Positions 47,101-56,300 of a stretch of 64,000 nt of DNA are shown here, piece by piece. Position 1 is the stretch's first letter; each line of letters starts with the position of its first letter. Both the position numbers and the translations under genes were made by a program. The stretch spans positions 2,232,001 to 2,296,000 of the forward strand of contig NC_010397.1 of NCBI RefSeq assembly GCF_000069185.1, in the 5' to 3' direction. The notes beneath the pieces were generated by a model. That model worked only from the letters and a program-made list of their open reading frames with translations, was not told the DNA's origin and did no database searches. This DNA is from Mycobacteroides abscessus ATCC 19977 (lineage in GTDB: Bacteria; Actinomycetota; Actinomycetes; Mycobacteriales; Mycobacteriaceae).

Positions 47101-48484
47101 TATTCGCGAGATCCTGCGCCGGGGTACCGTCGCGAGCTTGGCCGAACTGATAGATCAGCACATGGGCAGCACAGCGGATTCGGTGGACAGTGCGCCCGAG
47201 GGCGAACCGATTCCGCTGCTGCCGGGCGGGCACAGCCTCTACGAGTACGGAAACCCCCGCAGGCTCGCGGTGACCTGTGTCTTCCGCCTCCATGACGGCG
47301 TCAACCGGGCCGCATTGGAGCAGCTGCTCGGCGCCGTTGTCGGAGAACATGAAGCACTGCACAGCCGGCTGGACCGAGAGAGCATGACGCTGGTGCCGCG
47401 CGCGCGCCCGGCGCTACGATTTGTCGAGATCGTCGCGGCGGATCCATCTGTCGCCGCAGCCGCGGAGATCGCGCGTGCAGTGGATCGCCTTGACCCGGAG
47501 CAAGGTTGGATGTTGTCGGCGGTGTGGCTGCACCCGGACAACGAGCCGGGAGTTCTCATCCTGGCGGTGCACCACCTGGCGGCTGATCCCATTTCCTGGC
47601 GCGTCATCATGTCCGAGCTGGAAGCGCGCTGGCAGGCCGTGGCGCATCAGGTGCCATCGGATGTCGATCAGACGAGCATCGGCCTACGGCAGTGGGCGAA
47701 TTCGCTGGCGGCCGAGGCGCGCGACGTGAACAGCCTGCCATTCTGGGTTGCTCAGCTTGACGGTGACGATCCCGACATCGGTTCGCGCAGGATCGCTCCC
47801 GAGACGGATCGGGACAGTGAGGTGGCCATAACCGCTGAAGCCGCCCCGGTCGGAGTCAGTGAGCTGCTGCTGAATTCCGGTGTGCCGATGGAACGGCTCC
47901 TTGCGGCGGCGGTGGCGCGCACCATAGCCCAGTGGCGCCGTGGGCGGGGCCAGGCCACGGTAGAGCCTCTACTGGCGATTCAGATTCCCGGCCGTGGCGA
48001 GTCCACCGCGGCAACGGTGGGGCCGCTGAGCACGGTGTATCCGTTGCGCCTCGGCGGCACCGATCCGCTCGCGGTCGGGCCACGTCCTCTGGTGGAGCGT
48101 ATCGCCCAGCAGTATCGGGCGATGCCGGGGCGGAGTATCGACTACGGCTTGCTGCGCTATTTGCGAGGCGACACCAGGGCGGTATTGCGCAAGTACCGCG
48201 ATCCGCAGGTATTGCTGACTTATCTGGGACATGACGCGGGATTTGAAGGAGACCTCCTGCAACGGGACGAATGGCTCTCGGTATTGGGTTCTCCTGTTCC
48301 GGAGCCCGATTCGTCGGTACGTCATGAGCTGTCCATCGCGGCGCTGATCATGGAGACGACCGAGGGGCCGGTCGTAGGGACCTTGTGGCGCGCGATTCCG
48401 GAGGTACTCAGTCGCGCGGAGGTCACCCAACTGCAAGCGATATGGCACGAACAGCTGGGAATTCTGGCAAAGGAGCAATGGTGA
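44108..48484 (+). CDS. mbtF: Mycobactin NRPS MbtF (C-A-PCP-E)
   Basis: A 1458-residue peptide synthetase, close to the length of M. tuberculosis MbtF. Domains: condensation (about 25-440), adenylation (about 460-950: YIYTSGSTGMPKGVTV, NFYGPTEA, YRSGDLARR, KIDRDAL), carrier (FESLGGHSLLASK, Ser near 979) and a C-terminal epimerisation-like domain (HHLAADPISWR near 1150). It is expected to add the terminal N-hydroxylysine. The condensation motif HHxxxDG reads HRIGWDD (His158, Arg159, Asp163), so the second, usually catalytic, His is Arg. Its start is a GTG and its end overlaps mbtG by four bases. IdeR-like boxes lie upstream. Confidence 0.92.
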   Translation: MRTVSDGDVEVGVTSGEAPVGLGIAAMPLSAGQHRIWFAHGVTPVLMNLCRSYRLHGELDVDKLRAAVAAVVLRHAALRTTVHAGADGHPVAVLHSDLQARWIEHDVTDLGGTAQELRLAVLAQREYGTAFDLATEAPLRVTVIRTGSAEYVMLVVAHRIGWDDESWQVFLADLTAAYVHGGISEPLSSAPKQGGPGDAAVDYWREELSNPAEPLELPGPNGAVVPTDWKAARCTAHLSVSVMEQVERLARDSGSTPHAVLLAAYSVLLHRYTHANDFIVASPVPALDPHARGRIGHFGNVLPLRMRPRADESFKDLLARVRRTTLDGMAHQGVSLDRVVPRVGFSMATDSAELFCPPGIRCEKAAFESHVAYVPLGLTVEVKSGGADVVAEYLVTVLDERMATQLLRHFANVLEAVLADPDRMVGAVDLMDDREAQWLWAASSGERFEAPPATLGELVAERAGAQPDAVAVVYEGRHYSYRETNDLANRLAHWIIEQGIGTEDHVAVLLDKSPDLIITALAIAKAGAVYLPIDPEYPPDRIAHILADAQPRLVIREPVTGLDQFDAREPVDSDRVRPLTPDNAAYLIYTSGSTGMPKGVTVTHRPLTEYFNWFRAEYRVGGSDRVLQVGSPSFDVSIGEIFGILSCGGRLVIPRPGGLTDVAYLTALLNSEAVTSMHMVPSLLGLILSLPGVTQWKSLRRVPVGGEALPGPVADKFHATFDASLHNFYGPTEAIINASRYKVRGIQGTRTVPIGTPKINTQIHILDETLRPVPVGAIGEIYIAGTHLARGYHRAPALTAQRFIADPFTPGQRMYRSGDLARRNAGGDVEFVGRADEQVKIRGFRVELGEISSAIEVDPSVSQALVVVDELPHLGKRLVAYLTPIGGHVVDIDRIRSRISAALPDYMIPAAYVVLDEIPITPHGKIDRDALPAPDSGTVTERREAQTPTQRAVSVLFAQVLGTAVVGIDDSFESLGGHSLLASKLSATILSEYGVRIDIREILRRGTVASLAELIDQHMGSTADSVDSAPEGEPIPLLPGGHSLYEYGNPRRLAVTCVFRLHDGVNRAALEQLLGAVVGEHEALHSRLDRESMTLVPRARPALRFVEIVAADPSVAAAAEIARAVDRLDPEQGWMLSAVWLHPDNEPGVLILAVHHLAADPISWRVIMSELEARWQAVAHQVPSDVDQTSIGLRQWANSLAAEARDVNSLPFWVAQLDGDDPDIGSRRIAPETDRDSEVAITAEAAPVGVSELLLNSGVPMERLLAAAVARTIAQWRRGRGQATVEPLLAIQIPGRGESTAATVGPLSTVYPLRLGGTDPLAVGPRPLVERIAQQYRAMPGRSIDYGLLRYLRGDTRAVLRKYRDPQVLLTYLGHDAGFEGDLLQRDEWLSVLGSPVPEPDSSVRHELSIAALIMETTEGPVVGTLWRAIPEVLSRAEVTQLQAIWHEQLGILAKEQW

Positions 48485-49770
48485 CGTCGACATTGGCAGT
48501 GATAGGTGCGGGCGCCAAGGCGGTCGCGGTGGCCGCGAAGGCAGCCGTACTGCGCGAATGCGGTGTCGACGTGCCCGACGTGGTGGCGATCGAACGCCAG
48601 CAGGTTGGCGCCAACTGGCAGGCGTGCGGCGGCTGGACCGATGGGCAGCACCGACTGGGCACCAGCCCCGAGAAGGATGTGGGCTTTCCGTATCGATCCG
48701 CCATTCTTCCGGGGCGTAACGCCGAGATCGACGCCCGGATGATGCGGCTGAGCTGGCAGTCGTACCTGGTCGCCACCGGTCAATTCGCCGAATGGGTCGA
48801 CCGCGATAAGCCGGCGCCGACGCACAAGCGGTGGGCCGACTACCTGACATGGGTGGCCAACACGGTCGATATGAAGGTCGTACACGGTGAAGTGACGGGA
48901 TTGTCGATTGACGACGACCGATGGGTTGTCGGCACCAAGGACTGTGCCATCGCGGCCGATGCCGTGATGGTGACGGGGCCCGGTCAACCGGAACGTTCCG
49001 TGCTGCCCGAGCATCCAAATGTCTTGTCCATCGCTGAATTCTGGCGTCGCTGTGCCGGCCCCATGCGGCTCACCGCTGAGCGCGTTGCCGTGATCGGTGG
49101 CGGAGAGACCGCCGCCTCGGTACTCAACGAACTATTCGGACACCGGGTTTCCACCGTCACCGTCATCTCGCCAGGCGTCACGCTGTTTACCCGTGGTGAA
49201 GGGTACTTCGAGAACGCGCTGTTCAGTGATCCGACCGGATGGCTGCACCACACGATGGAGGAGCGCCGCGACGCGCTGAACCGGACCGACCGTGGGGTTT
49301 TCTCAGCACGTGTGCAGGACTCGCTGCTGGCCGACGACCGCATCCGGCATCTGCGCGGCCGGGTCGCTCATGCGGTCGCGCTGGATGACCGGATCAGGCT
49401 GACGCTGCGCAGCGACCGTGCTGGGGAGCCGTCCGAAACCGTGCACGGCTTCGATCTGGTGATCGACGGGGCGGGCGCTGACGCACTCTGGTTCCTGCCG
49501 TTGTTCGACCAGAGTGCCCTTGATCTCATGGAGCTCAAGCTCGGTGCTCCGGTGGACGGCAACGTGTTGCAGGAATCGCTCGGACACGATCTGTCCGTCA
49601 ACGGCCTCACGCCCAAGCTCATTCTTCCGACGCTTTCGGGTCTGACTCAGGGGCCGGGGTTTCCCAATCTCAGCTGTCTCGGGTTGTTGTCAGATCGAGT
49701 GCTCGGTGGGCACAGCGGCACCGATTCGGTTCGTCGTGAAAGGAAAATTGTTGAGTACCAACCCATTTGA
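48481..49770 (+). CDS. mbtG: Lysine N6-hydroxylase MbtG
   Basis: A 429-residue flavin-dependent monooxygenase that hydroxylates lysine side chains to make the hydroxamate iron ligands of mycobactin. FAD-binding AVIGAGAKAVAVAAKAA lies at the N-terminus, the substrate/flavin segment GWTDGQHRLGTSPEKDVGFPY near 50 and the NADPH-binding VAVIGGGETAASVL near 205. GTG 48481 is chosen because it overlaps the mbtF stop (GTGA) and gives the expected N-terminus. Confidence 0.93.
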   Translation: MTSTLAVIGAGAKAVAVAAKAAVLRECGVDVPDVVAIERQQVGANWQACGGWTDGQHRLGTSPEKDVGFPYRSAILPGRNAEIDARMMRLSWQSYLVATGQFAEWVDRDKPAPTHKRWADYLTWVANTVDMKVVHGEVTGLSIDDDRWVVGTKDCAIAADAVMVTGPGQPERSVLPEHPNVLSIAEFWRRCAGPMRLTAERVAVIGGGETAASVLNELFGHRVSTVTVISPGVTLFTRGEGYFENALFSDPTGWLHHTMEERRDALNRTDRGVFSARVQDSLLADDRIRHLRGRVAHAVALDDRIRLTLRSDRAGEPSETVHGFDLVIDGAGADALWFLPLFDQSALDLMELKLGAPVDGNVLQESLGHDLSVNGLTPKLILPTLSGLTQGPGFPNLSCLGLLSDRVLGGHSGTDSVRRERKIVEYQPI

Positions 49771-49963
49771 TGACGAGAACGGCACCTTCTACGTTCTGGT
49801 CAACGACGAGGAGCAGTACAGTTTGTGGCCCAACGCCATCGAGATCCCGGAGCGGTGGCGAGTGGTCTTCGGTGCGGCCTCGCGGGCTGACTGTGTGGAA
49901 TACGTCGAGGCCAACTGGCTCGATATGCGACCCAAGAGCCTGCGCGACGTGATGGCGGGATAG
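49751..49963 (+). CDS. mbtH: MbtH-like NRPS partner protein
   Basis: A 70-residue MbtH protein with its conserved features: NPFDDENGTFYVLVNDEEQYSLWP, three Trp and the C-terminal WLDMRPKSLR. MbtH proteins bind and activate NRPS adenylation domains. The TTG at 49751 gives the normal start STNPFDD; the open frame upstream lies in mbtG. The gene overlaps the mbtG end by 20 bases. Confidence 0.93.
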   Translation: MSTNPFDDENGTFYVLVNDEEQYSLWPNAIEIPERWRVVFGAASRADCVEYVEANWLDMRPKSLRDVMAG

Positions 49964-50007
49964 GGAGTTCCATGGTGAGGTCCTCGGCACGGACGCTTTC
50001 CCACCGT

Positions 50008-50021
50008 GCTAGCATGCTAGC
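50008..50021. promoter_or_regulatory. 14-base perfect palindrome, likely operator
   Basis: GCTAGCATGCTAGC ends three bases before the ATG of the small RHH protein. Small RHH repressors commonly bind such dyads in their own promoters, so autoregulation is likely. Confidence 0.55.
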
Positions 50022-50024
50022 ATC

Positions 50025-50174
50025 ATGGGAGATGAGGGAGTCAAGCAGTTCAACGTCTATCTGCCGTTGAGTTTGATCCGTCAGGTCAAACACCGCGCCA
50101 TCGAGACGGACATGTCGCTGTCGGCGCTTGTGGCAGAGGCCTTGCGCGACTACCTCGACTCCGATGAACGGTAG
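50025..50174 (+). CDS. Small ribbon-helix-helix (CopG/Arc-like) protein
   Basis: A 49-residue protein. The sequence has a short strand ([12 protein letters not shown]), then helix [12 protein letters not shown], a turn [10 protein letters not shown] and the final helix, the pattern of ribbon-helix-helix DNA-binding proteins such as antitoxins. A perfect palindrome sits directly before the start. No PIN or other toxin gene follows; the next gene encodes a glyoxalase-fold protein. It is either a lone repressor or an antitoxin that has lost its toxin. Confidence 0.65.
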   Translation: MGDEGVKQFNVYLPLSLIRQVKHRAIETDMSLSALVAEALRDYLDSDER

Positions 50175-50201
50175 ACAGTGGCGACTTCTGAAGGAGGCTT
50201 G

Positions 50202-50546
50202 ATGAGCACCGATGGCATCGAAGCGGTATTCCTGACAACGCACAACTGGGGCAGGGCTGCCCGGTTTTACCAAGCACTCGGTTACGAACTTGACTTCGAG
50301 ACCGACCACAATTCGGGTCAACTGCGCAACAAGACCGGTCCGTACCTGTTTATCGCCGAAATACCCGAGAGCGAGCCAACAGCAACACAATTGGTCTTCA
50401 AGGTGCCAGCTGCCGACGCGTTCGTCGCCGACCCTGTCCTCGATGTCGTGACCCAATTCGAGGAAACACACTTCGGTTCTCGGGCGATGACGGTGCGAGA
50501 CCCCGACGGCAGAGTTCTTAGTCTTCAGGCCCCAATCGGCGAGTGA
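50202..50546 (+). CDS. VOC/glyoxalase-fold protein
   Basis: A 114-residue protein of the vicinal-oxygen-chelate superfamily: GIEAVFLTTHNWGRAARFYQALGYEL opens the first betaalphabetabetabeta unit and MTVRDPDGRVLSLQAP closes the second. Members are dioxygenases, isomerases or antibiotic-binding proteins; the reaction here is unknown. ATG 50202 is chosen because AAGGAGG lies 4 bases before it. It is 27 bases after the RHH gene and 4 before the methyltransferase gene, and so is probably in one transcript with them. Confidence 0.75.
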   Translation: MSTDGIEAVFLTTHNWGRAARFYQALGYELDFETDHNSGQLRNKTGPYLFIAEIPESEPTATQLVFKVPAADAFVADPVLDVVTQFEETHFGSRAMTVRDPDGRVLSLQAPIGE

Positions 50547-50550
50547 TCTC

Positions 50551-51393
50551 GTGAGCAACCCCGCCGCAGGGAAGCCAGACCACACGGCGCTACGTACCGC
50601 CTTGTGGCGGGCTCTGCACGTGGAACTCGATCCACCGCCGCATGTGCTGACCGACCTCGTTGGCCTGCAATTGGCGGCGCCCGAAGAGGATTGGCGTGAA
50701 CGTCCCGATATGGATCCGCATGGAACTGTCGATTCCCGCTTGGGCATGGTGGCCCGGGCTCGCTTTGTCGAGGATCTCGTCAAACGTCGTGCGGCGGAGG
50801 GCGTGGGGCAATACGTCATTTTGGGGGCAGGGCTGGACACGTTCGTGCAGCGGCATCCCGATGCGGGCGAGCGGCTCACAGTTTTTGAAGTCGATCGGCC
50901 CGAGACGCAGGCCTGGAAAAGAAAACGGCTGACCGACTGCGGCTTCCAGATACCACGTTGGCAGCGGCTGGTCCCCGTGGACTTCGAGGCAGGAGCATGT
51001 TGGCGGGAGCAACTGGAGATCGCGGGATTCGACTCCGGTAGACCCGCCGTGGTCGCGTCCACGGGCGTCAGCATGTATCTGACCCGTGCGGCCATCGTTG
51101 CGACATTACGTCAATGTGCCTCACTTGCAACGGGTTCCACGTTGGCGATGACCTTCCTGCTGCCGGATGCGCTGCTCAACGAGAGCGCGCGCACCGTTCG
51201 GCAACTGATCGTCGCCAGGGCAGCCGCCGCCGGTACGCCGTGGCTGAGCTTCTTCGCTCCCGAGGAGATGCTCTCGCTAGCTCGCGAATGCGGTTTTGCG
51301 CAAGCCTCATACGTGTCCGGCCGCGAACTGATTGAGCGCTATGTGCCCGCCGCCGGACTCTCTGCCGAGGAGTTCCTGGTGGCAACTGTCTGA
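50551..51393 (+). CDS. SAM-dependent methyltransferase, TIGR00027/LCMT-like
   Basis: A 280-residue protein of the leucine-carboxymethyltransferase-like group that is expanded in mycobacteria. The cofactor motif is VILGAGLDTF near residue 90, followed by FEVDRPETQAWKR and STGVSMYLTRAAI. Substrates of these enzymes are unknown. It stands between mbtH and the PPE/mbtE block, converging on the PPE gene, and could modify the siderophore, but that is only context. Confidence 0.78.
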   Translation: MSNPAAGKPDHTALRTALWRALHVELDPPPHVLTDLVGLQLAAPEEDWRERPDMDPHGTVDSRLGMVARARFVEDLVKRRAAEGVGQYVILGAGLDTFVQRHPDAGERLTVFEVDRPETQAWKRKRLTDCGFQIPRWQRLVPVDFEAGACWREQLEIAGFDSGRPAVVASTGVSMYLTRAAIVATLRQCASLATGSTLAMTFLLPDALLNESARTVRQLIVARAAAAGTPWLSFFAPEEMLSLARECGFAQASYVSGRELIERYVPAAGLSAEEFLVATV

Positions 51394-51436
51394 CCGATGG
51401 TCGTGACATGCAAGCTAGCCGTCGGTTAACCCCGGC

Positions 51437-52948
51437 TCAGTCGATAGCTTCATCAGAATCTGTACTCCACGTGGTGGGGATCATGGGCACGATCCGGGCG
51501 GTTTCCGGCACATCGGTGTCGCTGCCGGCACTGCCGCGCGCGACAAGACCTGCAGCGGTAGCCGTGGTCTTTGGACTGGTGCCGGCCAATCCGAGATGTC
51601 CGGCACCACGAGCCGAGGCGGTGCTTTGGCGCTGTGCCGATCCGGGCGGCTCACCGTAGTCGGCATCGACTGTCACGTTCATGTCCATGTATTGCGGGGC
51701 TGGGTCTTTCACCCGTGCACCACGTTTACGTCGTGCCCGCGAGCGGGCAGACGCTGCCGCCGCTGCCGCGGCAGAGATCCCGGAGGCCGGCGCCTGGGCC
51801 TTGTTGCCCTCATTGAGCGTCGGTCCGAACTGGATGGCGGGTGGTTCGTCGGGTATCGCCCCTACGAGATATGGCGCAAACCCGGCGCCAGCGGCAGTCG
51901 GTGCGGGGGCCGGTGCCGGGGCCGAGGGGGCCGACGCACTTGCGGTCGGTACCGGTGTGGCCGTGGGAGCCAATGCGATTGCAGGGAGGGGCTCTATGTG
52001 CTCTCGCTGGCCATTGACGGTGCTGCCTAGCTCGGGCCGAATTTCGTCGGCCGGAGCCGCGTCGACGGCGGGGGGTTGTAGATACTGCCAGGCCGCCAAG
52101 ATCAGTAGTGGCAACCAGAGAGGCGCCGAAAGCAACGCTGCCCAGAACAGCCAAAACACCTGCGCAAAAAGCACATACGTCATCGATGCGAGTACCAGCA
52201 GGAAAGGCAGCCAGGTGGCTAGCGCGGCCCCAGGATTTCGGATGAAATCCTCGATGATCTGGCGCAGTGTGCCCAGCGGGTCGCGGAAGAAATTCAACAG
52301 CTGATCAATAACACTGTTGCTGCTGTCCAGCGCCGAGCCGGATTCGGTGGCCTGCGCCTGTGCGGCGAATCCGGACATATCGGCGGCCATCCGGCTCAAC
52401 TCGCTGCCAGGGGGCATGATTAATGGAGAGGTGGTGGTGGGCGCGGCTGCGGCCACCGCGGTGCTCGAAACTCCTTGGTAGACACCCATCGTGGTAGCGG
52501 CCTGCACCCACATTCGAACATAGTCGGCTTCGTTGAGGGCAATTGGGATCGTATTGATCCCAAAGAAGTTGGTGCCCACCAAGATGCCATGAACAGTATG
52601 GTTCGTCGCCAACTCGGGCAATGTCGGCATCGCTGCCAGGGCCGTGGTGTAGGCAGCTGCGCTGGTCTCGTGCAGTGCAGCGTTGGCGGCACTCGTTGCG
52701 CTCTGTTGAGTAAGCCAGGCCAGGTACGGCGTGTGACTGGCCACGTACTGCGTGGCGCTGGATCCTTGCCATACTCCTGCCGCTGTCACTCCCAGTAGTT
52801 GAGTCAGTTCTGTTGCGGCCATTGAGTATTCATACGACAGCGCGTGCCATTGCGCCGCCGCCGCCAGCAGTGGACCCGGACCAGGTCCCGCGCCGAGTAG
52901 CGCCGAATGCACCTCGGGGGGAAATGCCATCCAGATTGGGGCCGACAT
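51437..52948 (-). CDS. PPE protein, second copy of the ESX-3 PPE4 type, without PE partner
   Basis: A 503-residue full-length paralogue of the PPE protein at 19963-21534. They share the N-terminus [16 protein letters not shown], the WxG element (VWQGSSA), [28 protein letters not shown] and the basic patch [17 protein letters not shown]. The hydrophobic middle and the Ala/Pro-rich region are diverged. No PE gene is next to it. It is divergent from mbtE with three IdeR-like boxes between them, so it should be co-induced with the siderophore. It is presumably exported by ESX-3 with the PE5 equivalent and EspG3. The role of PPE4 in mycobactin use makes a siderophore role likely. Confidence 0.87.
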   Translation of the reverse strand: MSAPIWMAFPPEVHSALLGAGPGPGPLLAAAAQWHALSYEYSMAATELTQLLGVTAAGVWQGSSATQYVASHTPYLAWLTQQSATSAANAALHETSAAAYTTALAAMPTLPELATNHTVHGILVGTNFFGINTIPIALNEADYVRMWVQAATTMGVYQGVSSTAVAAAAPTTTSPLIMPPGSELSRMAADMSGFAAQAQATESGSALDSSNSVIDQLLNFFRDPLGTLRQIIEDFIRNPGAALATWLPFLLVLASMTYVLFAQVFWLFWAALLSAPLWLPLLILAAWQYLQPPAVDAAPADEIRPELGSTVNGQREHIEPLPAIALAPTATPVPTASASAPSAPAPAPAPTAAGAGFAPYLVGAIPDEPPAIQFGPTLNEGNKAQAPASGISAAAAAAASARSRARRKRGARVKDPAPQYMDMNVTVDADYGEPPGSAQRQSTASARGAGHLGLAGTSPKTTATAAGLVARGSAGSDTDVPETARIVPMIPTTWSTDSDEAID

Positions 52949-53078
52949 CCAGCTAGCCCCGCAAGCTCACGTGCTCGGTCGTGCCGTATTCGGGCCGAAC
53001 CGCCCGTTCCTGACTACTCAACCCACAGCCTTTCGGTGATTTCAAGGCCTGCCCCAACAACTCATCAGTTCGGGTAAA

Positions 53079-53097
53079 TTAGCATTGGCTTACCTAA
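53079..53097. promoter_or_regulatory. IdeR-like iron box, PPE side
   Basis: TTAGCATTGGCTTACCTAA matches 15 of 19 consensus positions. It is 130 bases before the PPE start and closely resembles ESX-3 box 1 (17 of 19 positions identical by eye). Confidence 0.7.
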
Positions 53098-53172
53098 TTG
53101 TCGAGGCCTTCGTTGTGCGCCTCCCGTGCGGCCCGCATGCGCGGCGCATTGAGCTGACCCTAACGAAATCGA

Positions 53173-53191
53173 TTGATATAGGCTAGCCTTG
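53173..53191. promoter_or_regulatory. IdeR-like iron box, mbtE side, first of a tandem pair
   Basis: TTGATATAGGCTAGCCTTG matches 12 of 19 consensus positions with an intact TAGGCTAGCCT core. Confidence 0.5.
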
Positions 53192-53197
53192 CCAAAG

Positions 53198-53216
53198 TAA
53201 CGATAGGCTTATCTAC
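53198..53216. promoter_or_regulatory. IdeR-like iron box, mbtE side, second of a tandem pair
   Basis: TAACGATAGGCTTATCTAC matches 13 of 19 consensus positions and begins exactly 25 bases after its neighbour. Confidence 0.5.
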
Positions 53217-53339
53217 TTGCCATGAGGGTGAATCCACTTTGCCCCGAAGCACTTTCGGCTCTGCGTCCAACGCTGTACGAACCCGATCGTGCAAACCCGC
53301 TGTGATCATGCGGCGTCAATGGACAAAGGAGACATAAGA

Positions 53340-56300
53340 ATGTCGACGTCCCGGGCAGGCAACGCGGCCGCTGCGGAGCGCTTGCGATTGCTACGGGCAG
53401 TACTGGCCGAACGTGGGCTCACGGGCTCGGCCGCTGGCGCCCAGAACACGACTGTTCAGGCGCGATCGCCCATGGCTGTGGTCCCCCTATCTTCAACGCA
53501 GCGGCGGATGTGGTTCGCGCAAACCCTTTTTCCCGACGAGGGTGCCTACAACATGCCGGTCGGTCTCCGAATTGATGGACCGCTCGATGTCGGCGCGTTG
53601 TGTAGGAGTCTTGGCAAGTTGGTCGAACGGCACGCCATTTTGCGGACGCGTTGCGGGCATGGCGCTGATGGCGAGCTGATACAACTGATCGGGGACGCTG
53701 CAGATTTCACGCTTTCGGTGGTGGACATCGATGTCGATGCGTCGGGGCGACTTGAGGATGCGGTGCACACCCGCACGCGGGAGATTGTTGATCGCCCTTT
53801 TGATCTGGCTTTGGAAAACCCGGTGCGAGCGGAGCTTTTGCGGGCCTCAGCCCATACGCATTTTCTGATTCTGGTGCTGCACCATGTCGCCGCGGACGAG
53901 ATCACCTGGGACCTGTTGTTCGCTGATCTGTCCGGACAGTACGCCTTCGAGACGGGTCAGAGTGGCTCTGCGCCAACGGCTCCGGACCTCGAATACGCGG
54001 ACTACGCCGTGTGGGAACAACAACGACTCAGGCGCGGTGACCTCGACGGTCAGCTGCAGTACTGGGTCGACCGATTTACCCCAGCGCCGGCCATTGTTGG
54101 CTTTCCGGTTACGGCGCAGTCTTCAGGGCAACGCGGCACAACCAGTGGTCGGTGCCGGCATGCTTTGCCGGATGCCGCTGTCGCCGGACTGCGAGATCTT
54201 GCTGAGGAGCACAAGACCACGCCGTTCACGATTGCGCTTGCGGGACTGGCCGCGGTACTGCACCGGTATACGGAGGCAACGGATGTGGTGATCGGGATAC
54301 CGGCACTGATCCGCGATGCGTCCGAAATCGAAGGTGTGTGGGGAAATTTCACCAATACCCTGGCGATGCGGCTGAACGTCGACGGCGAGACCACCTTTAT
54401 GGATCTGCTGGGGCGCGCCCGAACGGCGTTCTTCGAAGCCTGCGACAACCGCGACATCCCCTTCGAGACGATCATTGAACGGGTTGCACCGCAAAGAACG
54501 ACCGGCCGTTCACCATTGTTCGAGGTCATGTTCGCGGCGACTCGCTCGGTCACGAGCCAATTGCAGCTAGCCGGAACGACGGCCACTGATCTGAGACTTC
54601 GCAATGCGACGTCGATGTTCGACCTCGCGATCGACCTGGTCGACGGGCAAGTCCTGGCGGCCAGCTTCCGCACCGGAAAGTACGCGCCGGAATTCATACA
54701 GCAAGTGTTGGAGCATCTTGCGTCGGTGTTGGCCCATGGAGTGTCGAATCCAGGGCAGTGTGTGCGTGATTTCCCGTTACTCACCGAGCGTCAACACCAG
54801 CGCATTGTTCACGACTGGAATGCCACCGACGACACCCGCCATCTCGTCAGTGCACCACTGCACAAACTTTTTGAGCGGCATGTCCGACAGAATCCGGATG
54901 CCCTGGCGGTCGTGACCGAGGACGCGCACCTTAGCTACGGTCAGCTGGATGAGCATGCCGGACGGCTGGCCTCGTTGTTGCGTTCCCTCGACATCGGTTA
55001 CGACAGTCTTGTCGGGATCAATATGGAGCGGTCGACGAACCTCGCGGTGGCCTTGCTTGCCGTATTGAAGACCGGTGCCGCGTTTGTGCCGCTGGAACCG
55101 GCCTGGCCGCCGAGCCGGATAGCCGAGGTTTGCGCAAGCGCCCGCCTGGCGGCGGTACTCACCCATGGTGGCCCGGCGCTACGGCTGCCGAGCCTGGAGA
55201 TACCGGTGCTGAGTCTGGATGAGAATCATCCGAGCGCAAGGGCTGCGCGCGCCCCTTCGTTCGGCTCTCAGATGTCCGACCTTGCGTACGTGGTCTTCAC
55301 GTCCGGTTCCACGGGCGCTCCGAAGGGGGTGATGGTGACACATGCAGGAATCTGTAACCGACTGTTGTGGCAAGCCGATGTCCTGGGATTCGGCGCCGGC
55401 GATGTCGCACTGCACAAGTCGTCACTGGGATTCGACATGGGAATCAACGAGATATTGCTGCCGCTGGTCAGCGGTGGCAGGGTGGTGCTGCCCAAGCCAG
55501 GGGCAGAGTCGGACCCTGCGTACTTGCTCGATCTGATCGGACGCACCGGTGTGACGTTCATCGATCTGGTGCCCTCACTGCTGGACCCCATGCTGGATCG
55601 GCCCGAGTTCGCCGACGCGACACGTTCGTTGGCTTCGGTGTGGACCGGCGGCGAGGTGCTGACCCCCGAGCTGCTTGAGCGGTTTCTTTCTGCCTGCGCG
55701 GTTCCCATGTATCACGGGTACGGGCCCACCGAAGCAACCGTGGCGTGTACCTACGAGATCTACCGGTCCGGTTCACGCAGACGTGGTGTGACTATCGGCA
55801 GCCCGATTGGCAACAGCCAGGTCTTCATCCTCGACACGTTGCTACGCCCGGTGCCGCCCGGTGTTGCCGGTGAGTTGTATATCGGAGGCGTGCAACTGGC
55901 ACGCGGATACGTCGAAGATCCGGTGCGCACCGCTGAGCGGTTCGTCGCAGACCCGGTGTCCGGCACCCCGGGCGCTCGCATCTACCGGACCGGCGACCAG
56001 GCACGCTTTCTGCCCGACGGCACCATCGAGTTCCTTGGGCGGGTAGACAATCAGTTGAAAATCCGGGGTCGCAGGATCGCCCCGGAAGAGATCGAGAATG
56101 CGCTTACCTCGCATCCCTGCGTCCGTCGCGCCGTGGTCATGGCGCAAGGCGACCGATTGGTCGGCTACTGTGCCAGCGATGACCCGGCGCTGACCTGGCT
56201 GCAACTGCGTGACTGGCTACGCACACGATTGCCGGAGCATCTCGTGCCGCCGACCGGAACCATCCTCGACACGTTGCCGGAGCTGGCGTCGGGCAAGATC

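Larger units (their letters stand above)
52949..53339. promoter_or_regulatory. Divergent promoter region between the second PPE and mbtE
   Basis: About 390 bases without a supported gene. It contains three IdeR-like boxes: one nearer the PPE gene and a tandem pair nearer mbtE. An in-frame GTG at 53289 would extend mbtE by 17 residues but lacks a ribosome site. Confidence 0.65.

Noticed and set aside
50025..50546. A toxin-antitoxin pair formed by the RHH protein and the next gene
   Set aside because: The next gene encodes a VOC/glyoxalase-fold protein, not a PIN, MazF or RelE-type toxin, so a toxin-antitoxin pair is not supported.
53079..53216. Repeated TAGGCT/TACCTAA words that could be taken as a direct-repeat or CRISPR-like array
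   Set aside because: Spacing and palindromic form fit IdeR boxes; there are no uniform repeats with spacers and no cas genes.
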